Source of the DNA: JADCRZ01 sp041751095
GTDB lineage: Bacteria; Bacteroidota; Bacteroidia; Chitinophagales; Chitinophagaceae
Direction of reading: 5' to 3'
Length of the DNA stretch: 13,418 nucleotides
NCBI GenBank assembly: GCA_041751095.1
Contig: JBGSYC010000227.1
Coordinates: 1 to 13,418, forward strand
This document shows positions 13,315 to 13,418 of the stretch, piece by piece. The translations under genes and the position numbers were made by a program. Below the pieces are notes generated by a model, which was given only the letters and a program-made list of their open reading frames with translations, ran no database searches and was not told where the DNA came from. Within the stretch, counting starts at the first letter, position 1; every line of letters starts with the position of its first letter.

Positions 13315-13418
13315 ATGATGCAGCCGCTACTTGAAAGAATCACCATTCAACCCGGTCTCATGGGTGGCAAGCCCACTATAAGGGGGTTGCGCTTTCCAGT
13401 AAGCGATATTTTAGAGCT
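13315..13418 (+). CDS. DUF433 domain protein (antitoxin-type), 5' part only
   Basis: The frame from the ATG at 13315 (a second ATG follows at 13318) stays open to the window end, giving 34 codons. It reads LLERITIQPGLMGGKPTIRG, then LRFPVSDILEL, which is the N-terminal signature of DUF433: a turn motif GKPTIRG followed by the P-V-x-x-I-L-x-L helix. DUF433 proteins are small (about 70-80 aa) winged-HTH-like proteins commonly encoded just before a DUF5615 PIN-like nuclease, and the pair is treated as a toxin-antitoxin module. The expected partner would lie beyond the right edge. A TAnnTTTG box is directly upstream. Confidence 0.8.
   Translation, partial: MMQPLLERITIQPGLMGGKPTIRGLRFPVSDILE

Overview
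The window looks like a chromosomal segment from a Bacteroidota bacterium, probably close to the Chitinophagaceae or Sphingobacteriia. The evidence is a low-to-moderate GC background, AT-rich gene starts with almost no Shine-Dalgarno sequences, a few TAnnTTTG-type -7 boxes, and several families typical of this phylum: DUF547, DUF6503, ORF6N, an EF-hand protein and a PL8 lyase. The assignment rests on protein recognition by eye, not on a database search.

Layout. Positions 1-1570 (minus) hold a probable two-gene operon: a secreted DUF547 protein followed, after 8 bp, by an FAD/NAD(P)-dependent oxidoreductase that runs off the left edge. Positions 1844-2527 (minus) encode an unrecognised but coherent 227-aa protein. 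It is divergent from a DUF6503-type lipoprotein (2728-3495, plus), and the gap between them contains a perfect 13-bp inverted repeat. Positions 3612-4893 are a complete insertion sequence of the ISAzo13 family, with 29-bp imperfect terminal repeats, a candidate TAA target duplication and an intact DDE transposase. It sits 5 bp beyond the stop of a strikingly GC-rich stand-alone 5'-3' exonuclease (4899-5738, minus), which looks acquired from outside the phylum.

Positions 6097-6648 (minus) encode a helical protein with a C-terminal EF-hand. Positions 7257-8577 (minus) hold two tandem secreted parvulin-like proteins, about 76% identical by hand count. Positions 8866-9426 (minus) encode an ORF6N-domain protein with an internal 39-bp tandem duplication. 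Behind it lies a gene graveyard (about 9540-10950): a frameshifted relic of an excisionase-like helix-turn-helix gene, a truncated relic of a RhuM/Fic-type gene, and a further unexplained open frame. One intact small gene, eRF1-like or translational-machinery-like, sits among them on the plus strand (10228-10605).

The right end is a large secreted polysaccharide lyase of family PL8 (10991-13162, plus), the only obvious catabolic enzyme, with no SusC/SusD pair visible nearby. It is followed by the start of a DUF433 antitoxin-type gene behind a good TAnnTTTG box.

The genes do not form one pathway. The window reads as small housekeeping or envelope transcription units interrupted by mobile or horizontally acquired DNA (IS element, exonuclease, ORF6N/HTH/RhuM remnants, DUF433). 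I found no convincing new multi-gene system. The most interesting points are the acquired exonuclease abutting the IS, the tandem parvulin-like pair, the duplicated segment in the ORF6N protein, and the relic cluster. No tRNA, rRNA or CRISPR array was seen.
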